Assembly: GCF_016518545.1 (NCBI RefSeq)
Contig: NZ_JACVTO010000009.1
Coordinates: 1-64,000 of the forward strand
Length of the DNA: 64,000 nucleotides
From: Pseudomonas sp. S30
GTDB taxonomy: Bacteria > Pseudomonadota > Gammaproteobacteria > Pseudomonadales > Pseudomonadaceae
Direction of reading: 5' to 3'
How positions within the stretch are numbered: the first letter of the stretch is position 1; each line of letters starts with the position of its first letter. Below, in pieces: positions 41,052 through 49,683 of the stretch. The translations under genes were made by a program, and so were the position numbers. A model generated the notes under the pieces. The model was not told where the DNA came from. It saw only the letters and a list, made by a program, of their open reading frames with translations, and ran no database searches.

Positions 41052-42497
41052 ATGCAATGGGAAGTTGTGATCGGGCTGGAGATTCACACCCAGCTCGCCA
41101 CCGCGTCGAAGATCTTCTCCGGCAGCGCCACCACCTTCGGTTCCGAGCCGAACACCCAGGCCAGCCTGGTCGACCTGGGCATGCCCGGGGTCTTGCCGGT
41201 GCTCAATCAGGAGGCCGTGCGCATGGCCTGCATGTTCGGCCTGGCGATCGACGCCCAGATCGGGCCGCGCAACGTGTTCGCGCGCAAGAACTACTTCTAC
41301 CCCGATCTGCCCAAGGGTTACCAGATCAGCCAGATGGAGCTGCCGATCGTCGGCAAGGGCCACCTGGACATCGCCCTGGAGGATGGCACGGTCAAGCGCA
41401 TCGGCGTGACCCGCGCGCACCTGGAGGAAGATGCCGGCAAGAGCCTGCATGAAGACTTCAACGGCGCCACCGGCATCGACCTGAACCGCGCCGGTACCCC
41501 GCTGCTGGAGATCGTCTCCGAACCGGACATGCGCAGCGCCAAGGAGGCCGTGGCCTACGTCAAGGCGATCCACGCACTGGTGCGCTACCTGGGCATCTGC
41601 GACGGCAACATGGCCGAAGGCTCGCTGCGCTGCGACTGCAACGTGTCGGTGCGGCCCAAGGGCCAGGTCGAGTTCGGCACCCGCTGCGAGATCAAGAACG
41701 TCAACTCGTTCCGCTTCATCGAGAAGGCGATCAACCACGAGATCCAGCGCCAGATCGAGCTGATCGAGGACGGTGGCAAGGTGGTTCAGGAAACCCGCCT
41801 GTACGATCCCAACAAGGACCAGACCCGCTCCATGCGCAGCAAGGAGGAAGCCAACGACTACCGTTACTTCCCCGACCCCGACCTGCTGCCGGTGGTCATC
41901 GAGCCGAGCTTCCTGGACACCGTGCGTGCCGGCCTGCCGGAACTGCCGCAACAGAAGGTCGAGCGCTTCCAGCAGCAGTACGGCCTGTCGGCCTACGATG
42001 CCAACGTGCTGGCCGCCAGCCGCGAACAGGCGGACTACTTCGAGGACGTGGCGAAGATCGGCGGCGACGCCAAGCTGGCCGCCAACTGGGTGATGGTCGA
42101 GCTGGGCAGCCTGCTGAACAAGCTGGGCGTGGAGATCGACCAGTCGCCGGTCAGCGCCGAACGGCTGGGCGGGATGTTGCAGCGCATTCGCGACAACACC
42201 ATCAGCGGCAAGATCGCCAAGACCGTCTTCGAGGCCATGGCCGCCGGTGAAGGCGATGCGGACAGCATCATCGACAGCAAGGGGTTGAAGCAGGTCACCG
42301 ATACCGGCGCGATCGAGCGCATGCTCGACGATGTGCTGGCGGCCAACGCCGAACAGGTCGAGCAGTACCGCGCCGCCGACGAGGCCAAGCGCGGCAAGAT
42401 GTTCGGCTTCTTCGTCGGCCAGGCCATGAAGGCCTCCAAGGGCAAGGCCAACCCCGGGCAGGTGAACCAACTGCTCAAGGCCAAGCTCGAAGGCTGA
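41052..42497 (+). CDS. gatB: Asp/Glu-tRNA amidotransferase subunit B
   Basis: GatB (481 residues) binds the misacylated tRNA, phosphorylates the side-chain carboxylate and completes transamidation. The N-terminal [14 protein letters not shown] and [16 protein letters not shown] are classic; the C-terminal YqeY-like tail domain spans about residues 330-481 ([15 protein letters not shown]). It ends the gatCAB operon, followed by a 31-base palindrome. Confidence 0.97.
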   Translation: MQWEVVIGLEIHTQLATASKIFSGSATTFGSEPNTQASLVDLGMPGVLPVLNQEAVRMACMFGLAIDAQIGPRNVFARKNYFYPDLPKGYQISQMELPIVGKGHLDIALEDGTVKRIGVTRAHLEEDAGKSLHEDFNGATGIDLNRAGTPLLEIVSEPDMRSAKEAVAYVKAIHALVRYLGICDGNMAEGSLRCDCNVSVRPKGQVEFGTRCEIKNVNSFRFIEKAINHEIQRQIELIEDGGKVVQETRLYDPNKDQTRSMRSKEEANDYRYFPDPDLLPVVIEPSFLDTVRAGLPELPQQKVERFQQQYGLSAYDANVLAASREQADYFEDVAKIGGDAKLAANWVMVELGSLLNKLGVEIDQSPVSAERLGGMLQRIRDNTISGKIAKTVFEAMAAGEGDADSIIDSKGLKQVTDTGAIERMLDDVLAANAEQVEQYRAADEAKRGKMFGFFVGQAMKASKGKANPGQVNQLLKAKLEG

Positions 42498-42499
42498 CT

Positions 42500-42530
42500 T
42501 CATGGGAGCGGCGACTCGCCGCTCCCATGA
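42500..42530. repeat. 31-base palindrome after gatB
   Basis: TCATGGGAGCGGCGA, one central C, then TCGCCGCTCCCATGA: two perfect 15-base arms. It starts three bases after the gatB stop. Both sides lack T-tracts, so it resembles a REP-like or 3'-protecting hairpin more than a standard terminator. Confidence 0.8.
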
Positions 42531-42571
42531 GCCTGCGCCGCTTCTGTCAGCTCGGAGCCCTCGATCGACCC

Positions 42572-42940
42572 ATGCGTTTCGCGACATCCCTCACTGCCCT
42601 CGCCCTGCTCGGCGGTTGCGCCAACCAGGCGGTCGACCCACGCGGCTACGACGAAACCGGCGCGGCCTCCTATTACGGTGCACGCCATCAAGGTAACCGC
42701 ACCGCCAGCGGCGAAGTCTTCGACCAGCACGGCCTGACCGCCGCCCACCGCACCCTGGCGTTCGGCAGTCGGGTGCTGGTGACCAACCTGGCCAACCAGC
42801 GCAGCGTCGTGGTGCGCATCAACGATCGCGGCCCGCATACCCGTGGCCGACTCATCGACCTGTCACGCGCTGGTGCAGAAAAAATCGGCATGCTGCGTAG
42901 CGGAACGGCGCGCGTCCGGGTACAAGGGCTGAGCGACTGA
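42572..42940 (+). CDS. Short RlpA-like lipoprotein (double-psi beta-barrel)
   Basis: This 122-residue protein starts MRFATSLTALALLGGC, a lipoprotein signal with lipobox LGGC, so Cys16 would carry lipid. The rest is one RlpA-type double-psi beta-barrel (GAASYYGARHQGNRTASGEVFDQHGLTAAHRTLAFGS; VRINDRGPHTRGRLIDLSRAGA). Full-length RlpA is a septal lytic transglycosylase with a C-terminal SPOR domain; here no SPOR domain is present, so septal targeting is not expected. The in-frame ATG at 42527 would bury the lipobox and overlaps the palindrome. It lies after gatB. Confidence 0.87.
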   Translation: MRFATSLTALALLGGCANQAVDPRGYDETGAASYYGARHQGNRTASGEVFDQHGLTAAHRTLAFGSRVLVTNLANQRSVVVRINDRGPHTRGRLIDLSRAGAEKIGMLRSGTARVRVQGLSD

Positions 42941-42958
42941 CCTCACGGGAGCCTTGCC

Positions 42959-44044
42959 ATCTTCGACCTCGCCACCCTTCCGACCTTCAGCCTCCTGCAA
43001 CTGGCAGCGGGCCTCGTGTTGCTGGTGCTCGGTGCCGAGCAACTGCTGCGCATGGCCCTGCGGCTGGCAGCGCGCCTGCGTGTCAGGCCATTGATCATCG
43101 GCCTGAGCCTGGTGGCCTTCGGCAGTACCGCGCCGCAGCTCACGGTCAGCCTGCAGGCCGCCTATCAGGGCGCGCCCGACGTGGCGGTCGGCAGCGTGAT
43201 CGGCAGCAACATCTTCAATGTGCTGGTGATCCTCGGCCTGGCCGCCCTGATCGTGCCGCTGCGCGTGTCGCGCCAGCTGGTGCGCCTGGACATTCCGCTG
43301 ATGATCGCGGCCAGCGCGCTGGTGTTCCTGCTGGCCACCAATGGCGAACTGGGTCGCTGGGAGGGTGCGTTGTTATTGCTGGGCATGCTGGGCTACCTGG
43401 GCATGGTCTGGCACCAGTCGCGTCACTATGCGCGCACCTACCCAGCGCCCACTGCTGCCTACCGCAGCGCTGCGCGCTTCTGGAGCACGACGCTGCTGCA
43501 GGTGTTCAGTGGGCTGGCGCTGCTGAGCCTGGGGGGGCACCTGTTGTTGCTGGCGGCCGTGGAAGTGGCCACCGACCTGGGTCTGTCGGAACGGATCATC
43601 GGCCTGACGGTGGTGGCGGTGTGCACGTCGTTGCCGGAGTTGGCGGCGGCGTTGCTTGCCGCCTTGCGCGGCGAACGCGAGATCGCCGTGGGCACGGTGA
43701 TCGGCAGCAACCTGTTCAACCTGTTCGGGGTGCTGGGGCTGACCGCCCTGGTCACCCCTGAGCCGCTGTCGATCTCGCCGAACGCCCTGGACTTCGACCT
43801 GCCGGTGATGCTCGGCGTCGCGGCCTTGAGCCTGCCGGTGTTCTACTCGGGCTATCGCATCACCCGCGCGGAGGGTCTGGTGTTCCTGGCGCTATACCTG
43901 GCCTATGGGCTGCATGTGGTGGCCTTCACCACCGGCATGCCGCTGGCCGAGCGCCTGGAGCGGATGATGCTGCTGTACGTGCTGCCGGTGCTGGCGGTGG
44001 TACTGATCTACACCACCGTGCGTGCCTGGCGCCGGCAACACTGA
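42959..44044 (+). CDS. Calcium/sodium antiporter family (YrbG-like), apparent ATC start
   Basis: This membrane protein has two homologous halves, each with an alpha repeat of the CaCA superfamily: VAFGSTAPQLTVSLQ...GSVIGSNIFNVLVILG and VAVCTSLPELAAALLA...GTVIGSNLFNLFGVLG. The first standard start, GTG at 43016, would remove most of the first membrane segment. Upstream in frame after the rlpA stop there is no ATG, GTG or TTG, but ATC at 42959 has GGGAG seven bases before it and gives IFDLATLPTFSLLQLAAG. I use that start (361 residues). The first repeat has Gln where the ion-binding Glu is usual, so ion selectivity may differ. Confidence 0.75.
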   Translation: MFDLATLPTFSLLQLAAGLVLLVLGAEQLLRMALRLAARLRVRPLIIGLSLVAFGSTAPQLTVSLQAAYQGAPDVAVGSVIGSNIFNVLVILGLAALIVPLRVSRQLVRLDIPLMIAASALVFLLATNGELGRWEGALLLLGMLGYLGMVWHQSRHYARTYPAPTAAYRSAARFWSTTLLQVFSGLALLSLGGHLLLLAAVEVATDLGLSERIIGLTVVAVCTSLPELAAALLAALRGEREIAVGTVIGSNLFNLFGVLGLTALVTPEPLSISPNALDFDLPVMLGVAALSLPVFYSGYRITRAEGLVFLALYLAYGLHVVAFTTGMPLAERLERMMLLYVLPVLAVVLIYTTVRAWRRQH

Positions 44045-44053
44045 CGGTGCCCG

Positions 44054-45415
44054 TCAGGCTTTGGCCTGGCGGGCCTTCTTCAAGCGAAACGCCACCCACA
44101 GCGCGACGATCCACAGCGGGATCAGCATCACCGAAATGCGCACCGGTGGCGTCAGGTACATCACCACCAGTATCAGCACGATGAAGGCCAGGCACAGGTA
44201 GTTGGTCAGCGGATGCCCCAGGCTGCGGTAGAACGGCACCACACCGGCCGCCAGCTTGGCCTTGCGGAACTTCAGGTGGGTGATGCTGATGCTCGCCCAG
44301 TTGATCACCAGCGCCGACACCGCCAGCGCCATCAGCAGACCGAAGGCCTCGCCCGGCATCAGGTAGTTGATGAGCACGCACAAGCCGGTGGCCAGCGCCG
44401 AGACGCCCAGCGCCACCAGCGGCACGCCGCGACGGTTGACCTTGAGCAACTGGCGCGGTGCATCGCCCTGGCTCGCCAGGCCGAACAGCATGCGGCTGTT
44501 GGCGTAGACGCAGCTGTTGTACACCGACAGCGCCGCCGTGAGCACCACGACGTTGAGCACGGTGGCGACCACGTCGCTGTCCAGGGCATGGAAGATCATC
44601 ACGAACGGGCTACCGCCCTGCACCACCTTCTGCCAGGGGTACAAGGCCAGGAGCACCGCCAGGGCGCCGATATAGAAGATGAGGATGCGATACACCACCT
44701 GGTTGGTCGCCTTGGGGATGCTGCGGCGCGGATCATCCGCTTCGGCCGCCGTGATGCCGACCAGTTCCAGGCCGCCGAAGGAAAACATGATGACGGCCAG
44801 GGCCATGACCAGTCCGGTGACACCGTGAGGGAAGAAACCACCGTACTGCCACAGGTTGGCCACGCTGGCTTCAGGGCCGCCATGGCCACTGGCGAGCAGC
44901 CAGGCGCCGAAGCCGATCATGCTGACGATGGCGACGACCTTGACCAGTGCGAACCAGAACTCCAGCTCGCCATAGACCTTGACCTGGGTGAGGTTGATGG
45001 CATTGATCACCACGAAGAAGAGGGCTGCCGTGGCCCAGGTCGGGAAATCGGGCCACCAGTACTGCACATAGATGCCCACGGCGGTCAGCTCGGCCATGCC
45101 CACCAGCACGTAGACCACCCAGTAGTTCCACCCCGAGACGAAACCGGCGAACTCGCTCCAGTAATGGTGGGCGAAGTGGCTGAAGCTGCCGGCCACCGGC
45201 TCCTCGACCACCATCTCGCCCAGCTGGCGCATGATCAAGAAGGCCATCAGCCCGGCGATGGCATAACCCAGCAGCACCGAGGGGCCTGCCAACTGGATGG
45301 TCTGGGCGATTCCCAGGAACAGGCCGGTGCCGATCGCCCCGCCCAGCGCGATCAGCTGGATGTGGCGGTTCTTCAGCCCGCGTTGCAACCCGTCGGGTGT
45401 GCTCTGGTCTTGCAT
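44054..45415 (-). CDS. aroP: AroP-type amino acid permease
   Basis: This 453-residue amino acid/polyamine/organocation carrier has twelve likely membrane segments. It follows E. coli AroP closely from GLKNRHIQLIALGGAIGTGLFLG through FLIMRQLGEMVVEEPVAGSFSHFA and ELVGITAAEADDP to LTAALSVYNSCVYANSRMLFGL. Uptake of aromatic amino acids by proton symport is likely, though close paralogues (PheP and ProY type) cannot be excluded. AAAGGA precedes its ATG. It converges on the antiporter gene with nine bases between. Confidence 0.88.
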   Translation of the reverse strand: MQDQSTPDGLQRGLKNRHIQLIALGGAIGTGLFLGIAQTIQLAGPSVLLGYAIAGLMAFLIMRQLGEMVVEEPVAGSFSHFAHHYWSEFAGFVSGWNYWVVYVLVGMAELTAVGIYVQYWWPDFPTWATAALFFVVINAINLTQVKVYGELEFWFALVKVVAIVSMIGFGAWLLASGHGGPEASVANLWQYGGFFPHGVTGLVMALAVIMFSFGGLELVGITAAEADDPRRSIPKATNQVVYRILIFYIGALAVLLALYPWQKVVQGGSPFVMIFHALDSDVVATVLNVVVLTAALSVYNSCVYANSRMLFGLASQGDAPRQLLKVNRRGVPLVALGVSALATGLCVLINYLMPGEAFGLLMALAVSALVINWASISITHLKFRKAKLAAGVVPFYRSLGHPLTNYLCLAFIVLILVVMYLTPPVRISVMLIPLWIVALWVAFRLKKARQAKA

Positions 45416-45463
45416 GAAGTGTCCTTTGGTAGCGCAGATGAGGGTGTTCGTAAGGCGGTGCGG

Positions 45464-46405
45464 CTAGATCCATCCGCCCCACTGCAGCAGGAACAGGCCG
45501 ATGTTGGTGGTGACGGCGGCCATGAGCGTGGTGATGACGATGATCGACGCCGCCAGTTCGTGGTTGCCATTGGCCGCGCGGGCCATGACGTAGCTGGCCG
45601 CGGCCGTCGGGCTGCCGATATAGAGGAACAGGATGCCCAGCTCTGCCCCACGGAAGCCGCAGAGCCAGGCACCGAGCGTGCCCAGCAGCGGCAGCCAGAG
45701 CATCTTCACCAGGCTGGCGTCCACCGCCAGCCGGCCGCTGTCGCGCAGGGCGGCCAGCGACAAGGTGCCACCGATGCAGATCAGCGCCAGAGGCAAACTC
45801 ATCTGCGCCAGATAGTCACCGGAAGTGAGCAGCCAGTTGGGCACCGGCACCTTGGCGTAGGCCATGGGGGCTGCGACCAGCACGCTGATGATCAGCGGAT
45901 TGCTCAGGATGCTCTTGCACAGGCTCCACGGATCGGACTTCAGGCTGGGGCTGTACACCGCCAGCACGACGCTCGACAGCGAGTTGTACAGCAGGATCAC
46001 CAGCCCGGCCAGCACCGCACCGAGGGAAATGCCGTAGTCGCCATAGAGGCTGGCGGCTAGCGCCAGGCCGATCACGCCGTTGTTGCCGCGAAACGCCCCT
46101 TGGGTGTAGATGCCGCGGTCCGGCGGTGCGCAGCGCCAGATCGCCACGCCCCAGGACAAGACGAAGCCCACCAGCGTGGAGAGGATGAAATAGCCGATGA
46201 CCCCTGGCTTGACCGCGGCGGACAGGTCGGCGTGATAGATGCCGAGGAACAGCAGGGCCGGCATGCAGACATTGAACACCAGCGACGAAGCGACCCGGAT
46301 GAAGTTGTCGTCGATCAGGTGGATGCGTCGCAGCAATACGCCCAGAAACAGCATGGCGAAAACCGGGGCCGTGATGTTCAGCGTCTGGATGAAAAGAGCG
46401 AGCAT
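45464..46405 (-). CDS. AEC-family transporter (auxin efflux carrier fold)
   Basis: This 313-residue membrane protein (start MLALFIQTLNITAPVFAMLFLGV at 46405) has about ten hydrophobic segments and the AEC features VCMPALLFLGIY and FRGNNGVIGLALAASLYGD. Bacterial members export or import organic acids such as malonate or malate; the substrate here is unknown. It sits upstream of aroP in the same direction with 48 bases between, so co-transcription is possible. The frame extends upstream but without homology-like sequence. Confidence 0.85.
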   Translation of the reverse strand: MLALFIQTLNITAPVFAMLFLGVLLRRIHLIDDNFIRVASSLVFNVCMPALLFLGIYHADLSAAVKPGVIGYFILSTLVGFVLSWGVAIWRCAPPDRGIYTQGAFRGNNGVIGLALAASLYGDYGISLGAVLAGLVILLYNSLSSVVLAVYSPSLKSDPWSLCKSILSNPLIISVLVAAPMAYAKVPVPNWLLTSGDYLAQMSLPLALICIGGTLSLAALRDSGRLAVDASLVKMLWLPLLGTLGAWLCGFRGAELGILFLYIGSPTAAASYVMARAANGNHELAASIIVITTLMAAVTTNIGLFLLQWGGWI

Positions 46406-46537
46406 TGCGCGCGATCCTGAGGGGTGGCCGTTCGAGCGCCCATGATACGTCAGTGGCAAGCGGTTGCGTTGACCTTGCAGGCCGCCACCGCGCAGCAATG
46501 GCGATCGGTGCGGGAAATGGCGGCTATGGCCTGGACC

Positions 46538-46562
46538 AGCGGCGCGTGTTCGTCACGCCGCT
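46538..46562 (-). terminator. Hairpin after roxR
   Basis: AGCGGCG (46538-46544) and CGCCGCT (46556-46562) form a 7-bp stem just beyond the roxR stop on the minus strand. No T-tract follows, so it is only a possible terminator. Confidence 0.3.
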
Positions 46563-46572
46563 GTGCGAGGCA

Positions 46573-47133
46573 TCAGCGGCGAACCGGACGCTTCTGCAGC
46601 TTGCGTTGCAGCGTGCGACGGTGCATGCCCAGGGCCCGTGCCGTGGCCGAAATGTTGCCTTCATGCTCGGCCAGCACGCGCTGGATATGCTCCCATTGCA
46701 GGCGGTCGACGGACATGGGATTTTCCGGCACCAAGGTGTCCAGGTCGGCATGCTCGGACAACAGTGCGGCCAGCACATCGTCGGCGTCGGCCGGCTTGCA
46801 CAGGTAATTGCAGGCACCTCGCTTGATCGCCTCCACGGCCGTGGCGATGCTGGAGTACCCGGTGAGGATCAGCACGCGCATCTCCGGGTCCAGTTCCAGC
46901 AGCTTGGGCAGCAGCACCAGGCCCGAATCACCTTCCATCTTCAGGTCGAGGGTGGCGTAGTCCGGCAGGTCCTGCTGGGCCAGGATCAGGCCGTCCTCGG
47001 CGCTGGAGGCGGTGCTGACGCGAAAGCCGCGGCGGCTCATGGCCCGGGCCATCACGCGGGTGAAGGTGGTGTCGTCGTCCACCAGCAGCAGGTGCGGCAG
47101 CTCTTCGCCTTCGATCGGGTTGTCGTCGCTCAT
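46573..47133 (-). CDS. roxR: Redox response regulator RoxR (RegA/PrrA/ActR family)
   Basis: RoxR (186 residues) has an N-terminal receiver with Asp63 in TLDLKMEGDSG as phosphoacceptor and the lysine in NYLCKPADADD, then a proline-poor linker and a Fis-type helix-turn-helix (GNISATARALGMHRRTLQRKLQKR). RegA-type regulators adjust terminal oxidases and energy metabolism to redox state. Its start overlaps the roxS stop by four bases, so kinase and regulator are made together. Confidence 0.95.
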   Translation of the reverse strand: MSDDNPIEGEELPHLLLVDDDTTFTRVMARAMSRRGFRVSTASSAEDGLILAQQDLPDYATLDLKMEGDSGLVLLPKLLELDPEMRVLILTGYSSIATAVEAIKRGACNYLCKPADADDVLAALLSEHADLDTLVPENPMSVDRLQWEHIQRVLAEHEGNISATARALGMHRRTLQRKLQKRPVRR

Positions 47134-48389
47134 CGTTCGTCTCCTCGCGTGCCATGGGGCAGGCGCAGCTCGGTCAGGGTGCCGCCCTCTTCATGGCTGT
47201 AGAGTTTGACCGAGCCTCCTGCGCGAGTCACGCTGGCCTTGCTCAGGAACAGGCCGAGGCCGAAGCCTTTGCCCTTGGTGGTAATGAAAGGTTTGCCGAT
47301 GGCCTCGGCAATGGCCACGGGCACGCCGGGGCCATGATCGCGGATGCTGATCAGGATGTCCTGATCGTCCCAGTCCAGGCGCACTTCCAGATCGTCCGGA
47401 CAGGCGTCGGCGGCGTTGTTCAACAGGTTGAGCAGGGCCTGGGTCAGATCCGGCGGCGGCGTCAGCGAGGGCACCTGGCCGTCGCGCAGGCGCTGGAAGC
47501 GGTAGCTGGCCTCGGGGCGCATCAGGTGCCAGCGATTGAGCGCTTCGTCCAGCCAGGCGCTGACCTCCTGCTCGGGCACGTTCATGCGGCGGTTGGCCTC
47601 GGCGGCGCGCACCAGTTGCTGAAGGGTCTGCTTGCACAGCTTGACCTGATCCTGAAGCACCACCAGGTCTTCCTGCAACTGCGGGTCGCTGTGGTCCTGG
47701 CGCATCTCGTTGATCAGCACGCTCATGGTCGCCAGCGGCGTGCCCAGTTCGTGGGCGGCGCCGGCGGCCTGGGTGGCGACCGCCAGCAGTTGCTCGTCGC
47801 GCAGGCTGTCTTCGCGGCGCTCGGCGCGCAGCTGTTCCTGGCGGCGCAGCTCCTCGGCCATGCGCGCGGCGAAGAAGGTGATCACGGCCGCCGCCAGGGC
47901 GATGCTCAGCCACATGCCGTACACCTGCATGGTGTCGCGTGCCAGCGGCAGCGTCTCCAGCGGGTAGAACTGCACCAACAGCAGGCTGTAGGCCGCCAGC
48001 GCGATACCCGACAGCAGCAGCGAGTAGATCCAGGGCAAGGTCACGGCGGCGATCGCCAGCGGCACCAGGTAGTAGGACACGAAGGGGTTGGTCGAGCCGC
48101 CGGAGTAGTAGAGCAAGGCACTGTGGATCAACAGGTCGCAGGCCAGTTGCAGGGCGTATTCCAGTTCGGTGACCGGCAGGCTCAGGCGCAGCCGCAGCGC
48201 GGTGAAGGCGCACAGCAGCGAGGACAGCGCCAGGGTCGCCGCCAGCGACAGCCATGGCAGCGGCAGCAATTCGGTCCAGTAGGCCACCCCGACCGAGCCG
48301 GCCTGCGCGGCCAGCACCAGAATGCGGATGATGGTCAGGCGCCAGAGGTTCTGACGGGTGGCGGACATCGGATGTGCGGGGGCGAGCAT
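47130..48389 (-). CDS. roxS: Redox sensor histidine kinase RoxS (RegB/PrrB family)
   Basis: RoxS (419 residues; ATG at 48389 with AGGAG ahead) has six membrane segments. It carries the RegB quinone-binding motif GGSTNPF at 97-103, the phosphorylated His213 in AAHELGTPLATM, and the redox-sensitive cysteine region VKLCKQTL (Cys252). The ATPase domain shows NLLNNAADA and GKGFGLGLFLSKA. In R. capsulatus RegB the matching cysteine and the quinone site control kinase activity. It is divergent from the SIMPL-domain gene across 211 bases. Confidence 0.95.
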   Translation of the reverse strand: MLAPAHPMSATRQNLWRLTIIRILVLAAQAGSVGVAYWTELLPLPWLSLAATLALSSLLCAFTALRLRLSLPVTELEYALQLACDLLIHSALLYYSGGSTNPFVSYYLVPLAIAAVTLPWIYSLLLSGIALAAYSLLLVQFYPLETLPLARDTMQVYGMWLSIALAAAVITFFAARMAEELRRQEQLRAERREDSLRDEQLLAVATQAAGAAHELGTPLATMSVLINEMRQDHSDPQLQEDLVVLQDQVKLCKQTLQQLVRAAEANRRMNVPEQEVSAWLDEALNRWHLMRPEASYRFQRLRDGQVPSLTPPPDLTQALLNLLNNAADACPDDLEVRLDWDDQDILISIRDHGPGVPVAIAEAIGKPFITTKGKGFGLGLFLSKASVTRAGGSVKLYSHEEGGTLTELRLPHGTRGDER

Positions 48390-48600
48390 GAGCTCTCCTG
48401 ATGAGTGCTCCAGGACTGTGCGGCGAAGTATACCGAAGCCGGGCTGCCCCCTGCAGCTGTGCGGCAAAGCGCCACAGGTGCCGGTGATGCCACAGGTTGA
48501 CACACACCCGTGCTGGCCATGTTGAACCCAGTGCAGGCTTTCCAGTCTCAACGGCCATGCGCGACTCGATGTCGCGCGCTTTCCATTGAAGGAGTGACAC

Positions 48601-49317
48601 ATGCAGATTTCCCGTTGCGGCGCCGCGTTTGCCCTGTCCTGTGGAGTGCTCGCCAGCCTGCCCGTCCTGGCCGAGAACGCGCCGCGGTACAACCAGGTCT
48701 CGCTGCGCGCCGAAGTCAGCAAGGAAGTGGCGCGCGACCTGATGGTGGTGACCCTCTACAGCGAGGCCCAGGACAACGACCCGGGCAAGCTCGCCAAGCA
48801 GATCACCGAGACCATGAACAAGGCGGTGCAGCAGGCTCGCGAAGTCAAGGACGTGAAGATCAGCCAGGGCAGCCGCAACAGCTATCCGATCTACGACAAC
48901 AAGGGGCAGAAGATCACCGGCTGGCGCGAACGTGCCGAACTGCGCCTGGAAAGCGCCGACTTCCCGGCCTTGTCCAAGCTGACCGGCGACCTGCTGCAAG
49001 ACTTGAAAATGGGCGGCATGGACTTCTCCATCGCACCGGCCACGCGCAAGGCCAGCGAGGACGAGTTGCTCAAGGACGCGGTGAACGCCTTCAAGGCTCG
49101 CGCACAGCTGGCGACCGAAGCGCTGGGTGGCAGTGGCTACAAGGTCGTCAACCTCAACCTGAACAGCAGCGGCTACCCGCGGCCCTACCTGCGCAGCGCG
49201 CCCATGGCAATGAAAGCCATGGCTGCCGACGCGGCCACCCCTTCGCCGGATGTGGAGGCGGGCACCAGCGAGGTGAGCATGAATGCCGACGGCTTGATCG
49301 AAGTGCAGATGCCCTGA
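48601..49317 (+). CDS. SIMPL-domain protein (DUF541), exported
   Basis: This 238-residue exported protein has a signal peptide (MQISRCGAAFALSCGVLASLPVLA) and a SIMPL/DUF541 domain (YNQVSLRAEVSKEVARDLMVVTLYSE; GWRERAELRLESADF). E. coli YggE, the family example, is linked to oxidative-stress tolerance, but the biochemical function is unknown. GAAGGAG precedes the start. It is divergent from the redox sensor gene roxS, which suggests but does not prove common control. Confidence 0.88.
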   Translation: MQISRCGAAFALSCGVLASLPVLAENAPRYNQVSLRAEVSKEVARDLMVVTLYSEAQDNDPGKLAKQITETMNKAVQQAREVKDVKISQGSRNSYPIYDNKGQKITGWRERAELRLESADFPALSKLTGDLLQDLKMGGMDFSIAPATRKASEDELLKDAVNAFKARAQLATEALGGSGYKVVNLNLNSSGYPRPYLRSAPMAMKAMAADAATPSPDVEAGTSEVSMNADGLIEVQMP

Positions 49318-49346
49318 CGCTGACACACGCCAGGCGATCACTCAAT

Positions 49347-49367
49347 CGGGGCCGCGTTGCGGCCCCG
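49347..49367 (+). terminator. Hairpin after SIMPL gene
   Basis: CGGGGCCGC, a GTT loop, then GCGGCCCCG forms a perfect 9-bp stem 30 bases after the stop codon. The T-tract is missing, so efficiency is uncertain. Confidence 0.5.
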
Positions 49368-49460
49368 AAATCCATGCGCGCATCGAACAGACGCCTGATC
49401 GAGCGCTGCAACGGCTACTCATACGAATATTCCTACGCACTAAAAACAGGCGTCTGACAT

Positions 49461-49502
49461 CCTTTTTCTTCTAGAAATATACAGAAAAAGGTGTGTTTTT
49501 TT
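49461..49502 (+). terminator. AT-rich hairpin followed by T-tract upstream of dppA
   Basis: CCTTTTTCT (49461-49469) pairs perfectly with AGAAAAAGG (49483-49491), and seven T occur at 49496-49502. This could end transcripts from the SIMPL gene or act in the leader of the dpp cluster as an attenuator. Confidence 0.45.
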
Positions 49503-49683
49503 GTTGCGCAAACGTTCAACCTCCGAAAAAGTTACAGCAATGCGACATCCATGTACGCTCGTGCCACATTTGCCAGACCGGCCATCCTGTTGAGTGTTGC
49601 AATGGGTACACCCCCTGCATAAGTATCCGCAGGTCGGCTCACGAGGCCGCCTCAACTCAAAAAATGACAACAATGAGGCCACC

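Larger units (their letters stand above)
49318..49683. other. Intergenic region SIMPL gene / dpp cluster
   Basis: These 366 bases have no convincing gene. They hold a 9-bp GC hairpin near the SIMPL stop, an AT-rich hairpin with T-tract at 49461-49502, and an AT-richer stretch to about 49540 that probably carries the promoter of the first dppA-like gene. Clear -35 and -10 boxes could not be assigned. Confidence 0.6.

Noticed and set aside
46538..46562. Strong Rho-independent terminator of roxR
   Set aside because: The stem is present but lacks a T-tract, so only a low-confidence hairpin is listed.
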